From: Spraguea lophii
Lineage: Eukaryota; Microsporidia; Spragueidae
Assembly (NCBI GenBank): GCA_001887945.1
Contig: LDOQ01000212.1
Location: 62,001-126,000 of the forward strand
DNA length: 64,000 nucleotides
Direction of reading: 5' to 3'
Below, in pieces: positions 52,191 to 63,143 of this stretch. A model generated the notes under the pieces. That model was given only the letters and a program-made list of their open reading frames with translations, was not told where the DNA came from and searched no databases. How positions within the stretch are numbered: the stretch's first letter is position 1; each line of letters begins with the position of its first letter. Both the position numbers and the translations under genes were made by a program.

Positions 52191-52820
52191 ATGGTAGATT
52201 CTACCAAATATCCTTTTCTTAAAAATTTAAGCATTGAAAATTATCTTTTACTTTCTAGAATAGAAAATATTCGTTTAAAACTTAACAACCTTAAAGATGA
52301 ATGCATTTATGAAAATATAGATGATTATAGATCCAGATTGTTATCATTATACCATAGATTGATATACGAAGCTAAAGAAAGAATTCCACACTATAAATTA
52401 CCTTCTGAAAATACTTTTGGTGGAAGATACCAACACAAACTTCATATCCCCGTAGATAAATATCCATCTATAAATTTCATAGGATTGATTATAGGACCGT
52501 CTGGTAACTCTTTAAAAGAAATGGAATACAAAAATAATATTAAAATATCAATTAAAGGTAAAGGCGCATATAAAGAAGAAAGTAATGAAGATCTTCATTG
52601 TCTCATTACTGCAGATAAAAAAGATAATTTAGACAAAGGTGTAGAAGAAATAGAAAAAATAATAGAAGATGCAATAAAAATTCCTGAAAATGAAAATGTA
52701 CTTAAAAATAAACAATTAAAAGAAATGGGAGTAAAAATCGAAGAGAAGAATAAAATGGTTTATACAGATTGGGAGAAATATTATTATTGGTGGTATTATT
52801 TTAATAGAGAAGAAAATTAA
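52191..52820 (+). CDS. MSL5: branchpoint-binding protein BBP/SF1
   Basis: 209 residues. The KH-QUA2 core is clear: KLHIPVDKYPSINFIGLIIGPSGNSLKEMEYKNNIKISIKGKGAYKEE, then DLHCLITADKK. This matches SF1/BBP, which recognises the intron branchpoint in the first splicing complex. The zinc knuckle of yeast BBP (Msl5) is absent; the protein ends with an aromatic YYYWWYYF cluster. CCC touches the ATG. Its presence fits the intron in RPS6. Confidence 0.93.
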   Translation: MVDSTKYPFLKNLSIENYLLLSRIENIRLKLNNLKDECIYENIDDYRSRLLSLYHRLIYEAKERIPHYKLPSENTFGGRYQHKLHIPVDKYPSINFIGLIIGPSGNSLKEMEYKNNIKISIKGKGAYKEESNEDLHCLITADKKDNLDKGVEEIEKIIEDAIKIPENENVLKNKQLKEMGVKIEEKNKMVYTDWEKYYYWWYYFNREEN

Positions 52821-53398
52821 TATTAATTAACATATTAATCCTTGCTAAAGTTTTATAAGTGGTTAACGATCATAATACTTAATTTGGTTCTTTAATTAAT
52901 AATTTATATTAAAAAATATTTTTTTATTTGACTATTTAATTTTCTGTTTTCCATTTAATAAAAAATATTTTTTATTAATGCATATACTCTTTATTATATT
53001 TTTCTATTTAAAATGATTTATATCTAATATATAATACCATTATTTATATAACTAATAATAGCACAATCATTATAATTGAATATAAAGGATTTTTAATGAA
53101 AAAACGCGGTTTAAGATGTTATTTTACAATAATACGTCTAACATGAATTTTATATTATCAATCGTTGAAATATAAAAGATTTTAATAAAATGAAATATAA
53201 AAAGTACTAGATTTTTAAAATAATAGAAAATTTACATTCACAATCAATTGAAGATTTTCAAAATAACAGGGATATTTTTTTATTTTACATTGGAGGATAG
53301 AAAAATCATCATTTACCGATTAACGATTATACACCAAAGATAAATGACTCTTAAAAACATCCTCAATTATAAATTTTTTATTAAATGAAAAAATACCC
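52821..53398. other. intergenic region
   Basis: About 580 bases between BBP and SAC3. A/T-rich, no gene seen; ACCC directly precedes the SAC3 ATG. Confidence 0.5.
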
Positions 53399-55255
53399 AT
53401 GGATTTAGAACAAGAATATAAAAAACATCTACAACGTAGACAAAATATAACAGAAACTGATTCTTTAGGTACCTGTGAAACATTCTGTCCTATTTTTGAA
53501 GAAATTACAAGAAGACTTAACAAAGATGTTTCTATTTTTGAAAAAGATATTTTCATAAAAAAATACCAGCGTTCTTATGCAGGTAAAGCTAAAGCATTGC
53601 CTGAAGATTTAAGACCTATTGGTGTTTTAAGAAAAACATTAGATTATTTATTTTCACTTTTAACAACCACAGAAGATATAGTAGCTCTATATTTTTTCAT
53701 TGCTGATAGAACTAGAGCAATAAGAGTAGATATTTCAACACAAGGATTAGAATGTGATGAAACAATAAGAATATATGAAGAAATATCAAGATTTCATATT
53801 TTATTTAATTTTATTTTATACGATAATCCAAACTTTGAATTATTTCTAAACACTGATCAACTTAAAAAAACAATTATTTCTCTGTTAGATTTATACGATA
53901 AAAGAAGAAAGAAAAATTTCAATTGTAATAAATTAACAAAAGAAGAACAAGAATTTTATTCTTACCATATTTTATTGAATTTAGAAGATAATAGTGTTTA
54001 TTTTACATTAGAAAATTTTAAAGAATATGAAATTATCCAAGAAGTTTTAAAAATGTATATTGCAGTACAACAAAATAATATTTATAAGGTATTTAGATGT
54101 TTTAGAAATTTTAGCTTTTTCCATTCTTGTGTATTTTTATCTTCGTTGAAGAAAATTCAAAATAGATCTTATTCAACATTATTTCATTCTTTTGCTGAAA
54201 AAATAGATATAAAATATATTCAGAATATGCTTATGATAGGAAATAATGAAATAAAAAATTTTTTAATAAGAGACGGTACTATAATAGAAGATAATAAAAT
54301 TGATTTTAAAATAAAAGAAAGAAAAGGTAAAGAAATAAAACATGAATACGAGAAATATAATTTCATAGAAGAAAAAATGCCTTATAATCTTATGAAAAGC
54401 TTAAAAGAAGGACCTATAGATTTTTTTGTTCAAAAAGAAGTTATACATAGTTTAATACAAAAGATTATAGTAATAGTAAAACAACAGAATAAAAAAATAG
54501 AAAATAAAATAATAATAAAAGATAAGAAAAAGAAAGATCATAGAATTATTAAAGTACAAAATAAATTATATAATGAAATATCATTAAGAATATTAAATAC
54601 ATCAATATACAATAGAAGAATAAAAGATGAAAAAGTGGAAAAGAAATATCAAAAAACATACTCATATTTATTTTTAGAAGTTCTTAAAAAAATCACTGTT
54701 AAAACACTCATTGAAAAAAACATAGAAGAGAAAATATTAAAATATCTAAAATTATGGCAAGAAAAATCCATACAGACAAAAAAATTAAAAAATAACGAAG
54801 TAGCCATAATAACAGATAAGAGTATGTTCAGTAGAATATTCAGAAATGAATTTACAAAAACATTTTTCTTCAAAACAGAATCTTTCAATTATTCAGAAGA
54901 CTTAGATCCAGATACTTTTCTTTCTTTTAAATTTTTAATATTTTCTGTTAAAATAAACGATATAGAAAAAATAAAAGAAAAATTTTATATGTACGATAAG
55001 ATGGTAAACACACCCAATAATTTAAAAGCCATAATAAAAGATAAAAAATCTATAATTAAAAAAATAAAGAAATCTAAATATATAAAAAAATTCACATTAA
55101 AAGAAAAAATCGAAGGAATGAATACAACAGAAACTAAAAGAATATTATGGGATATAGTAAGAATTAAAAGGAATAAAAAAAATGTAGAAGATAAATTAAT
55201 TACAATGGCAGAAACAGGTAAAATAAAAGACATAGAATTTTATTATGATAAATAA
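53399..55255 (+). CDS. SAC3: SAC3/GANP mRNA export factor
   Basis: 618 residues. The Sac3 opening is present: TCETFCPIFEEITRR (the MCPDFER region) and YQRSYAGKAKALPEDLRPIGVLRKTLDYLF, near residues 25-85. The SAC3/PCI helical domain extends to about 290. Sac3 is the scaffold of TREX-2 at nuclear pores. The C-terminal half is Lys-rich and helical, without a recognisable CID or GANP acetyltransferase part; yeast Sac3 has about 1300 residues. CCC touches the ATG. The last 15 codons occur again in decayed form 150 bases downstream. Confidence 0.9.
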   Translation: MDLEQEYKKHLQRRQNITETDSLGTCETFCPIFEEITRRLNKDVSIFEKDIFIKKYQRSYAGKAKALPEDLRPIGVLRKTLDYLFSLLTTTEDIVALYFFIADRTRAIRVDISTQGLECDETIRIYEEISRFHILFNFILYDNPNFELFLNTDQLKKTIISLLDLYDKRRKKNFNCNKLTKEEQEFYSYHILLNLEDNSVYFTLENFKEYEIIQEVLKMYIAVQQNNIYKVFRCFRNFSFFHSCVFLSSLKKIQNRSYSTLFHSFAEKIDIKYIQNMLMIGNNEIKNFLIRDGTIIEDNKIDFKIKERKGKEIKHEYEKYNFIEEKMPYNLMKSLKEGPIDFFVQKEVIHSLIQKIIVIVKQQNKKIENKIIIKDKKKKDHRIIKVQNKLYNEISLRILNTSIYNRRIKDEKVEKKYQKTYSYLFLEVLKKITVKTLIEKNIEEKILKYLKLWQEKSIQTKKLKNNEVAIITDKSMFSRIFRNEFTKTFFFKTESFNYSEDLDPDTFLSFKFLIFSVKINDIEKIKEKFYMYDKMVNTPNNLKAIIKDKKSIIKKIKKSKYIKKFTLKEKIEGMNTTETKRILWDIVRIKRNKKNVEDKLITMAETGKIKDIEFYYDK

Positions 55256-55370
55256 ATTATTTTATATTTTTTTATACCACGAATATTAATAATTTTAAGA
55301 ATATTATTGTTTCTATATGAAATATAATAATAAGAGTATAATAATTTTTAACATAAAGTCTTATATATAG

Positions 55371-55412
55371 AATAAAAGACATAAGATTTTACTATGATAA
55401 ATAAATTGTTTT
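55371..55412 (+). repeat. duplicated 3' end of SAC3
   Basis: About 45 bases match the coding end of SAC3 (55221-55265) at about 40 positions. Read in the same frame the copy still encodes IKDIRFYYDK and a TAA, against IKDIEFYYDK and TAA in the gene. It lies exactly 150 bases further on, outside the gene. Confidence 0.75.
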
Positions 55413-55472
55413 AAGAATACATTATTAACCAATTACAATATAAAAATTCTTTTATTTTAAATATTATTTTAT

Positions 55473-56444
55473 TTATAATACTTCTTTATATTTATCTCCA
55501 TATATAATCTTTGTCCATGTAATTACAATATTAGGATCAACATTTTTATATTCCAACTTTGTTATATCACTTGTCCATTTTATTCCTTTAAAATATTCTT
55601 TTATTCCCTTATCTTGTTTCCTGGTATAGAATCTCCAAAATCCTTTAACAAAATTATGATATTTTTTAGAAAGTTCTATTTTTCCAAATAAACTACTTGT
55701 ATCTTTAAATGTAATATAAAAAAATAATACACTTGCCATAAGATTTAATCTTATAATAGGGTTTTCTGCTGTATTATTTTCTCTTAAAATATTTTTTAGT
55801 TTTAATATAAATATATTTGTATATGGATCATTTAAATCTTCATGAGAGATTACATAATTAAGAATAATATTGTAAAGTGGTAATCTTCCATTTATTACTA
55901 TTACTTCTTTATTTTCTAATAGAATACTAGTACAATTATTATATAAAAATATATTAAAATAATCTAAATGTCCTTCATACATTAAATGAAGTAGGGTAAA
56001 TATAGATTCTTTATCATATGTATCATCTCTATTATTTAAAGCTTCTTTAAGCATTTTTATACTATCTGTATGTTCTATTTTATTTTTTAAAGGAATTACT
56101 TTTGTTGGAATTTCTGTAGCATAACTTTCATAGAAAAATAATGTATTAAATCCTTTAAGATATTTTAATAGAAATTTATCTTGGAATGGATATTCATTAA
56201 AATTAGAATCTATTTTTATATTTTCTTTTTTGTTATAAGGATTTGTTATTGTTAAAATATTTTCTTTTTTTACATATTTTTTGTAGAAAAGACTATGATC
56301 AGCATTTCTTTTAAAATTAAAATTTTCTTTAAGAGCTTCTTTATAATTGTTTATTGAGAAACATGAGAAGAGTGTATATAAGAGTAATGGGAATGATATA
56401 AATATAATATTTACAAGAAGTCTTGATACTTTTTTATACGTCAT
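55473..56444 (-). CDS. hypothetical membrane-anchored or secreted protein
   Basis: 323 residues, not recognised. A hydrophobic amino-terminal segment (LLVNIIFISFPLLLYTLFSCFS, residues 9-30) is a signal peptide or anchor. The rest is soluble, mostly helical and rich in Asn, Lys, Tyr and Ile. There are several possible N-glycosylation sites but few cysteines. CCC lies one base before the ATG. It is convergent with SAC3. Such lone signal-anchor proteins are common among fast-evolving microsporidian surface or secreted proteins, but that role here is a guess. Confidence 0.7.
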   Translation of the reverse strand: MTYKKVSRLLVNIIFISFPLLLYTLFSCFSINNYKEALKENFNFKRNADHSLFYKKYVKKENILTITNPYNKKENIKIDSNFNEYPFQDKFLLKYLKGFNTLFFYESYATEIPTKVIPLKNKIEHTDSIKMLKEALNNRDDTYDKESIFTLLHLMYEGHLDYFNIFLYNNCTSILLENKEVIVINGRLPLYNIILNYVISHEDLNDPYTNIFILKLKNILRENNTAENPIIRLNLMASVLFFYITFKDTSSLFGKIELSKKYHNFVKGFWRFYTRKQDKGIKEYFKGIKWTSDITKLEYKNVDPNIVITWTKIIYGDKYKEVL

Positions 56445-57239
56445 AGGGATAAAATAGTAAAAAATGATTTAAAGAAAAAGGAGATTAGTATTTGATAAGA
56501 GTTAAAATATTTAATATTCTTATTTTATATATAAAATAGTGAATAATTGGAATAGTTTAGAAATAAAGTGGATGGAAGATTTTCTTCTCGTTTGGTATAG
56601 AATAAAAAAATTGTTATTATAAAGTTTTTTATGAAATAATTTCTTTATTTCTTGTTTGTAATACTCAAAAGAAAAGGTTTTATTTTAAAGATTGCAGTAA
56701 AAGTTACAGTTATTTATAACCTTTAAAATATATATATAAAGAATAATAATATCTTTTAAAATATATTTGAGATCTTTAAAAAAAGAGATCTTTTTGTTAT
56801 GAAAGAAATAAGAAGAATAAATAATATGTTAGGATTGAAAATAATAAAAAAGTAAAGAAAAACAATTAAATAAAAGACAATACAGAATTCGTTCATTTTC
56901 AATAGTAGCATAAAGTTATTATACTTTAATTATATTATTTTAAAATATTTTCATAATTGAATCTATGTAATAAACCATTTGAAGAAATTAAATTTATTTG
57001 ACAGAACATTTTAAGAAATTATTAAATCTTAATTTATTTATTTTAGAAATAAATATTTCCCTCCAAAATATTTTTTTTGTTTACAAATATTTTTTATCAT
57101 TTTATTTCTTGGTTCAATAATATATCTTTGTTTAAAATTATACTGTTTTTAATCATAATAATTTAATAATAATAACATATCTTATCTTCTTATATTAAAA
57201 AATATATTTTATAAAATAAATCAACTAAAAAAATAACTT
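56445..57239. other. intergenic region
   Basis: About 800 bases upstream of the minus-strand hypothetical gene; A/T-rich, no gene or repeat seen. Confidence 0.5.
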
Positions 57240-57896
57240 TTAATCCAACTTATATTTTATTTTCTCCTGCACTAATGATTTCAACATAAAAAATCTATTT
57301 TTTAATGATGGCACATAATATAAAAGTTTTTCTAAAGTATAAAAAATATTTCTTACTGCTTTTTTCATATAAGAATTTTTCATTTCATATTTTAACAATG
57401 CTATCACAAGAGAGAATGCCATCCATTCCAATCCTAAGAAACAAAGACCTTTAAGAATTAATAATACTGGTAAAATAATTTCTAATGTATATGCTAATAA
57501 AAGCATCTGTTTTTTATTATCAAGAATAATAGATGATATTATAAAATAATTACTATTTTCATATTCTTTTCTATTACTGCATATATAAGAAGATAGGTTT
57601 ACAATAGAAAATAAATAAAATGGAAGCATAAATATTCTGTAACTGGTAGAAAGAGAATAAATGAGTAATGCAGCATAAAAATTACCATCTTTTGTTATTC
57701 CAGATATATTGGATGGATAATAATCTACGAGAGTGGCTAGATATGAGAGTACCAATGGAAAATTGCATATAAAGAGTGGGATATTTTTTATGTATGGTAA
57801 TCTAATAAATATAGTTGTTATAAATATACTGTAGAGACCTATAAAAGCTATATTTCCATGATACCATATTTTTCTACATTGATCTTTTGTTAGCAT
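57240..57896 (-). CDS. polytopic membrane protein, possibly TMEM33/Pom33 family
   Basis: 218 residues with four or five hydrophobic segments: about 14-30, 38-55, 72-105, 126-148 and 155-168. A soluble basic tail follows. The arrangement, size and the YSLSTSYRIFMLPFYLFSIVNLSSYI block suggest the TMEM33/Pom33 family of ER and nuclear-pore-associated proteins, but I cannot confirm it by sequence alone. CCC touches the ATG, so it is a real gene. No signal peptide. Confidence 0.62.
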   Translation of the reverse strand: MLTKDQCRKIWYHGNIAFIGLYSIFITTIFIRLPYIKNIPLFICNFPLVLSYLATLVDYYPSNISGITKDGNFYAALLIYSLSTSYRIFMLPFYLFSIVNLSSYICSNRKEYENSNYFIISSIILDNKKQMLLLAYTLEIILPVLLILKGLCFLGLEWMAFSLVIALLKYEMKNSYMKKAVRNIFYTLEKLLYYVPSLKNRFFMLKSLVQEKIKYKLD

Positions 57897-58782
57897 GGGT
57901 GTATTTATAAATTATTTTTTATATGTCATTTATGCATTAATTTTATTTATTAAGAATATTTACGTCTAAGAGATATGTAAATAATAAATATTTCTTAAAA
58001 ACGATATTTCTATTTCTATTTTATTAATTTATGTAATTAAAATTTAATTATTTTAATTGTAAGTGTTTTATAAGAATGTTTATTAGATAAATATAATATT
58101 TTATTTATATTCTTTATTATTTTCATTCTTAATTCAAAAATATTTCCTTTCATTTTAAAGTTACCGAGTTTCGCTGTTTTCTTAATTACAGCAAATTGAA
58201 TGGATACAACTACTTCCTCTCTTAATCTCGATCATAATTTTAATATTAAATTTAGTTACCACAGCAGCCTAGGTTAGTTCAAATGATATTATTTGTACAT
58301 TTGTTTTGTAAACAAACTTCAATATATATATAATAACAGGTCATAGTTTCTGTATTTTTTAATTTCTACTCATTTAAAATCGTTTAAACATATAATTTTA
58401 ATCAAAACAATCTTTATACTATTCTCCTCCATATCATATATGAAAATATCTAGCCCATTATGTTTAATAAGTAAAATGGTTTTGATGAGAATACCAACTT
58501 TTATTTAGATTTTATTACTTGTCAATACCGGTTCTGTACAATGGTCTCTTAATCTTTTACTCTTTTTACTTTGTATTTATTACGTGGATGTAAATGAATA
58601 GCTTTCAAAACCTTATTATATCGTAATATATATAAAGTTATTACCATACATCCACAGTATATTATCATATGATCTATTATTCTTAAAATTTAATTAAATA
58701 AATATTTTTTGCATAAATAAATTATTTTAATTAAATTTTAAATATTATTTATTTTTATTATAAATAAATTATTTATTTACTA
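57897..58782. other. intergenic region
   Basis: About 890 bases. A 25-codon frame (58200-58277, MDTTTSSLNLDHNF...) stands out by base composition but has no start signal or family. Nothing else recognised. Confidence 0.45.
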
Positions 58783-59877
58783 TTATCTAAAGCCAAACGT
58801 TGTACACGCTACAGATTCTGGTTTATCATATAATTTCCAGAATTTTAAATTTTCATCAGGTGCTACAGTAGCTAATTCTCTTCCATCTGGACTAATAGCA
58901 GTTGAAATTACACGTGCATCATGATTTCCAAATGAAGATATCATTTGCATCGAAGAAGCCTTCCAAAGACAAATATTATTATTAGCATATCCATGAGTAG
59001 AGATTAATTCCTTGTATTTACAAGAAAATTTAAGACCAGTAACCTGTGAATCTACATCAATACTTTTTTCAAGTTTTCTATCCAAGATATCCCAAAATCT
59101 TATTGTTTTATCTTTGGATCCTCCTCCAGAAACTAAAATATTATTTCTCCATGGACACCATGCCAAAGCTTTTACTGCAGATCTATGTTCATTGAGTGTA
59201 CAACGCGGTATATTATGTGTTAATTGATGTATATTTATTAAATTATCATTTCCACCACTGGCTAAAAATCTTTTATCCTTACTCCATTCCAACCCACAAA
59301 CTTCTTGTGTATGCGAAGTATAAATATTTGTCGGTTTAAAAGATCGTATATCTATATTTGTTATTGTACCATCTTTTGCACCACAACTTAAAATATTATC
59401 ATTCCATGCCAATGCAGCCACTCTCACTTCATGTGTTTTTACTTCTCCCATATATTTAAAAGTATTCATATCATAAAAATATATTTTACCATTACTTACA
59501 CCCAAAGCTAAAATATTATTATGTGATTTTACAGAAGAAACATACTGATCATTTTCCGATGTATAAATTTCTTCTACTTTTTTATTTTCTACATTATACG
59601 CATATACTGTATCTGATAATGCTATGGATATATGATTATTTTCACTCCAATCTAAAATATTTAAATAATAATCATCTATTATTCCTGGTGCATCCAATAT
59701 TTTATACGGTGCAGTTTCTATTCTTCTTTTTAACATCCTCTCATATCTACTTTCAGTAGAATATTTTGTTACTGCTAATACAGTATTTGTTGTATTTCTA
59801 ACAAATCTATCTTGTTTGTTTGCTCTTTTATATCGTGGCTCTCTATTAAATATATTGTTGAAAGATAGATTGTGCAT
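58783..59877 (-). CDS. CDC20: APC/C activator CDC20/CDH1
   Basis: 364 residues. A short amino-terminal part with a C-box-like DRFVRNTTNT (the family has DRFIP or DRYIP) and the KILDAPGIIDDYYLNILDWS entry. A seven-bladed WD40 propeller follows, with blocks such as LAWNDNILSCGAKDGTI, EVCGLEWSKDKRFLASGGNDNLINIH and SKDKTIRFWDI. The protein ends GFR, close to the IR tail that docks on the APC/C. It recruits substrates to the anaphase-promoting complex. Family certain; CDC20 versus CDH1 is less so. CCC touches the ATG. Confidence 0.9.
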   Translation of the reverse strand: MHNLSFNNIFNREPRYKRANKQDRFVRNTTNTVLAVTKYSTESRYERMLKRRIETAPYKILDAPGIIDDYYLNILDWSENNHISIALSDTVYAYNVENKKVEEIYTSENDQYVSSVKSHNNILALGVSNGKIYFYDMNTFKYMGEVKTHEVRVAALAWNDNILSCGAKDGTITNIDIRSFKPTNIYTSHTQEVCGLEWSKDKRFLASGGNDNLINIHQLTHNIPRCTLNEHRSAVKALAWCPWRNNILVSGGGSKDKTIRFWDILDRKLEKSIDVDSQVTGLKFSCKYKELISTHGYANNNICLWKASSMQMISSFGNHDARVISTAISPDGRELATVAPDENLKFWKLYDKPESVACTTFGFR

Positions 59878-60393
59878 GGGCGATAAACAAATAGAAAATG
59901 ATGAAGTGATAAAAAAAATAAAATGTAGAAAAATAAATTAAAAATAAGAAAACGAAAGTAAAAGAGAAAGATAAACCACAATGGATTTTAGCTGACTAGA
60001 AATTTCCTAAATAAAAGTTTTATAAAAAAATAAAAAAAGAAAGTGGACATATATTAATGATTGTAATATAAAAAATAATTAAAATATAAAAAGAATAGAA
60101 TATGGCTGTGATGTAGAAATATTTTTAAAATTAAAAAAATAAATTATAGGATATTTCATCATGAAATAAAATTTTTATCAAATAAAATAAATTGTAATAA
60201 AATGTTAATATTTTTATTTTCATAAACATCTTATAATTTATATTGTTTGATAAATATATTAGCATATGTAAATAACAATCATTATCCGGTATAAAATAAA
60301 TAAGTTTTAATAATATCTCTTTACATAATCGTTTTAAAATATATTTTATTATTTTATCTTTTAATTTTATTCTGTACATTAAAAAACATTTAT
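59878..60393. other. intergenic region with possible SINE tail remnant
   Basis: About 516 bases. Near 59970-60030 the sequence ACCACAATGG...CCTAAATAAAAGTTTTAT resembles the last 60 bases of the SINE family, weakly. An 82-codon minus-strand frame at 60131-60379 is low complexity and is not called. Confidence 0.35.
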
Positions 60394-62817
60394 TTATATT
60401 TTTTTACTTTTATAAAAATTTTCTATTTCTTCTTTTAATTCCTTATCATCTTCTATTTTTGTTTCATCCAAGGGTGATCTATTAAATGGATCTACTCCAT
60501 CTCCTAACATTATAACTTCAAATGTAGATCTATCTATAGTAACATTACTGGTTAATAATTTTATAGGATCTTTCATCGGTACGCAGGTAAGTGGGTCTAA
60601 GAAATTATCTGGTACCGTTTCTTGTGGTGTTGATGTTATTTCTGTAAGTGTTTGTTCTAAATTAGCTATAAATTCTTTAAGATCATCTAATTTATTTTCA
60701 TTGAGAATATGTTTTTCTGTGCATATTTTAAATGCTCTTTTAAAAAGATTTATATTAAAATATAATTGTTCTTGTACTGTAGCTTCTATAAATTTATTAC
60801 ATTTCATATCTAAATAAATATACATTATCGATCTTAATAGGGATTTGGGTTCAAATTGGTATTCTTGCATATTTTTAAGACTTAGAGAATGGCATCTAGG
60901 TCCTACTATTGTTTTTAAATTATAATTTAAAATATTTATAAATTTATTGAGTATTTCAGGTGTTAGGAATATTTTCTTACTTTTTTGCACCAAAATACAA
61001 ACAAGGTTTAGAACCTTTTTTATTACACCCATACTTCCAGATGCTATTCTTTTCTGCGATGATAATTCTTTTTTAAGTTTTTCTATATTTTCTTTATCTT
61101 TCTCTTCTTCTATCTCTTTCATAATTCTTTTTATATTCATAATAGCATTTAATCCACTAGATAATAAATATTCTAAGTCTCCAATAACAAAATTTATAAA
61201 TTTTATATTCTGTTTTGATAATTCCATATTCTTTATATTTTCATTTTTATCTTTTTGAAATATATCAACTACAAATTGTCTGATAGCATATCTTTCATAA
61301 AAATCTGTTTCTGATTTATTTATAGAATTATAATATTTTATTAGTGATGAGAATAATGATGAATTAAGAAAATATCTATCTGTTGAAATAACCATTAATG
61401 CTTTCTTTTTAATATGAACGTTATGATCTTCAGAGTTTAATAATTTTTCTACAAATTTTAAATAATTTTCTTGTACTTTCTTATTCATATATTCTACAGT
61501 AATATATTTTAACTCTAAAATTATATCAAAATGTTCATCCTTATATTTTTTAAGATATTTTAAGTAAACTCTGTTAATTGCAAAATCTAAAAAATTGGAT
61601 TCTTGTACTAATGGAGATCTTGGAGATAGAAAAAAAGAAATAGTAGCTCGTCGTGATTCTAATATTTTAAGCATTTCTTTATATCTTTCATCTCTTCTAA
61701 TATCATACATTGTTTGTATCTCATCGTATTCATGTTCATAAATACGTGCATTCTCAATGATTGATCCATAAAAAAATCTAAGAAATTCTACTTTCATAAA
61801 AAACATAGTTGTTACAAAACTTTTCGAAATCCCAGGATCTTTGTAAAGCTCATTCATATCTATAAATCGTATAAACTCTGAATCTATTAAATTATCAAGT
61901 TCTTTGTTAACAATCTTTTTACAGAACTCACCTAAAACACTACAAAGATTATATGCGTATCCATCCGATATAACCTTCGTATAATCAAAACTTATCTTTT
62001 TTCTATCTCTATTTTCATCATATACCTTTGTTACAAATCTTACAAAATTTTCTTTATTTTTTTCATTCTTAACTATCAAAGATAAAATTATACCATATAA
62101 GAATTTCTTAAGTGTATTTAAATTATTATAAGAATCAAGCATAGCTGCCCCAATTTCTACAGACTCTTTGTTATAAAATATTTGTACCTTATCATTCATA
62201 TTACTCTTAGGATAAATAAATACTTCTAAAAAGCCATCCAAAAAACATGGAGATTGATCATGCGTATAACCATAATGACATACGTATTTTAGAGAATGTT
62301 TTTCAAGTCCCCACAAATATTTCTTCGCAAACAATTTTTTTATCCCATCCAAATTTATCAATGTCTCCATAGCATACAAATATTTCATAAAATCCTTGGT
62401 AATATTTTTATCAGAAGCTAAATATGAAATAAAATAAATTATTGGAACAAATACATCCTCACATACACTATCATCCATAGATATTTCTTCGACCACTTTT
62501 AATATATTATCATAATCCACATGCAAAGTATCTAAAATCATATCCACAAGAACAATAGGACCCATATCTACTATAGCTCTTTTTTGTACAACCAAAGAAG
62601 AATCCAATAGCAATGTTTTTATGTATGTTATCAATACCTGCCTAATAAGCATATCATCCTCACTCTTTCCCTTAAACATACCATGTACTTCTATCATATA
62701 CTTTACAATAGACCCCTTACGCTCATTCCAACTTTCAAATAGATGCATAAATATTTCATCTATGCTTATATTCTCAGCAGACAAACTTAAATTAAATATT
62801 TTTAGTAATTTATCCAT
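60394..62817 (-). CDS. UFD2: ubiquitin chain elongation factor UFD2 (E4, U-box)
   Basis: 807 residues. The C-terminal U-box (about 735-807) reads VPDNFLDPLTCVPMKDPIKLLTSNVTIDRSTFEVIMLGDGVDPFNRSPL. The Ufd2 core before it is helical, with FLSPRSPLVQESNFLDFAINRVYL and GPRCHSLSLKNMQEYQFEPKSLL, the latter equal to the GPKC..LKVKNPEKYGFDPK block of Ufd2. It extends ubiquitin chains on substrates destined for Cdc48 and the proteasome. Yeast Ufd2 has 961 residues; this one is shorter at the amino end. CCCC touches the ATG. Confidence 0.93.
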   Translation of the reverse strand: MDKLLKIFNLSLSAENISIDEIFMHLFESWNERKGSIVKYMIEVHGMFKGKSEDDMLIRQVLITYIKTLLLDSSLVVQKRAIVDMGPIVLVDMILDTLHVDYDNILKVVEEISMDDSVCEDVFVPIIYFISYLASDKNITKDFMKYLYAMETLINLDGIKKLFAKKYLWGLEKHSLKYVCHYGYTHDQSPCFLDGFLEVFIYPKSNMNDKVQIFYNKESVEIGAAMLDSYNNLNTLKKFLYGIILSLIVKNEKNKENFVRFVTKVYDENRDRKKISFDYTKVISDGYAYNLCSVLGEFCKKIVNKELDNLIDSEFIRFIDMNELYKDPGISKSFVTTMFFMKVEFLRFFYGSIIENARIYEHEYDEIQTMYDIRRDERYKEMLKILESRRATISFFLSPRSPLVQESNFLDFAINRVYLKYLKKYKDEHFDIILELKYITVEYMNKKVQENYLKFVEKLLNSEDHNVHIKKKALMVISTDRYFLNSSLFSSLIKYYNSINKSETDFYERYAIRQFVVDIFQKDKNENIKNMELSKQNIKFINFVIGDLEYLLSSGLNAIMNIKRIMKEIEEEKDKENIEKLKKELSSQKRIASGSMGVIKKVLNLVCILVQKSKKIFLTPEILNKFINILNYNLKTIVGPRCHSLSLKNMQEYQFEPKSLLRSIMYIYLDMKCNKFIEATVQEQLYFNINLFKRAFKICTEKHILNENKLDDLKEFIANLEQTLTEITSTPQETVPDNFLDPLTCVPMKDPIKLLTSNVTIDRSTFEVIMLGDGVDPFNRSPLDETKIEDDKELKEEIENFYKSKKI

Positions 62818-63143
62818 GGGGTAATGTAGATGTTTTATTTTAATAAACAGGAATAATATTTAAATATCTTCTAATAAAGAATAAGAAATATAATTATAAT
62901 AATTAAATATGTTTTTTATTACTTTTTTATTTAATTTTTATAAAACAAATAAATATTATTAAAAGACTCCTCTGTTTATAAGTAAAATAAAATAAGATAA
63001 ACAATAAGATAATAAAAATAATAATAAAATAAATATTGTATTATATTTATATTTTATAAATAAATGTTATGTACTCTCATACAACGAAGAATAAAATAAT
63101 ATATTATAATATTTAATAAAATATATTTATTTATAGAAAATAT
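62818..63143. other. intergenic region
   Basis: About 326 bases upstream of UFD2 and downstream of the phosphatase gene; A/T-rich, no element recognised apart from the start-proximal CCCC of UFD2. Confidence 0.5.

Noticed and set aside
58200..58277. 25-codon frame MDTTTSSLNLDHNF
   Set aside because: Composition is slightly richer in C, but it is too short, with no start signal or known relative.
60131..60379. 82-codon minus-strand frame after UFD2
   Set aside because: Low complexity, no start signal; composition as in untranslated DNA.
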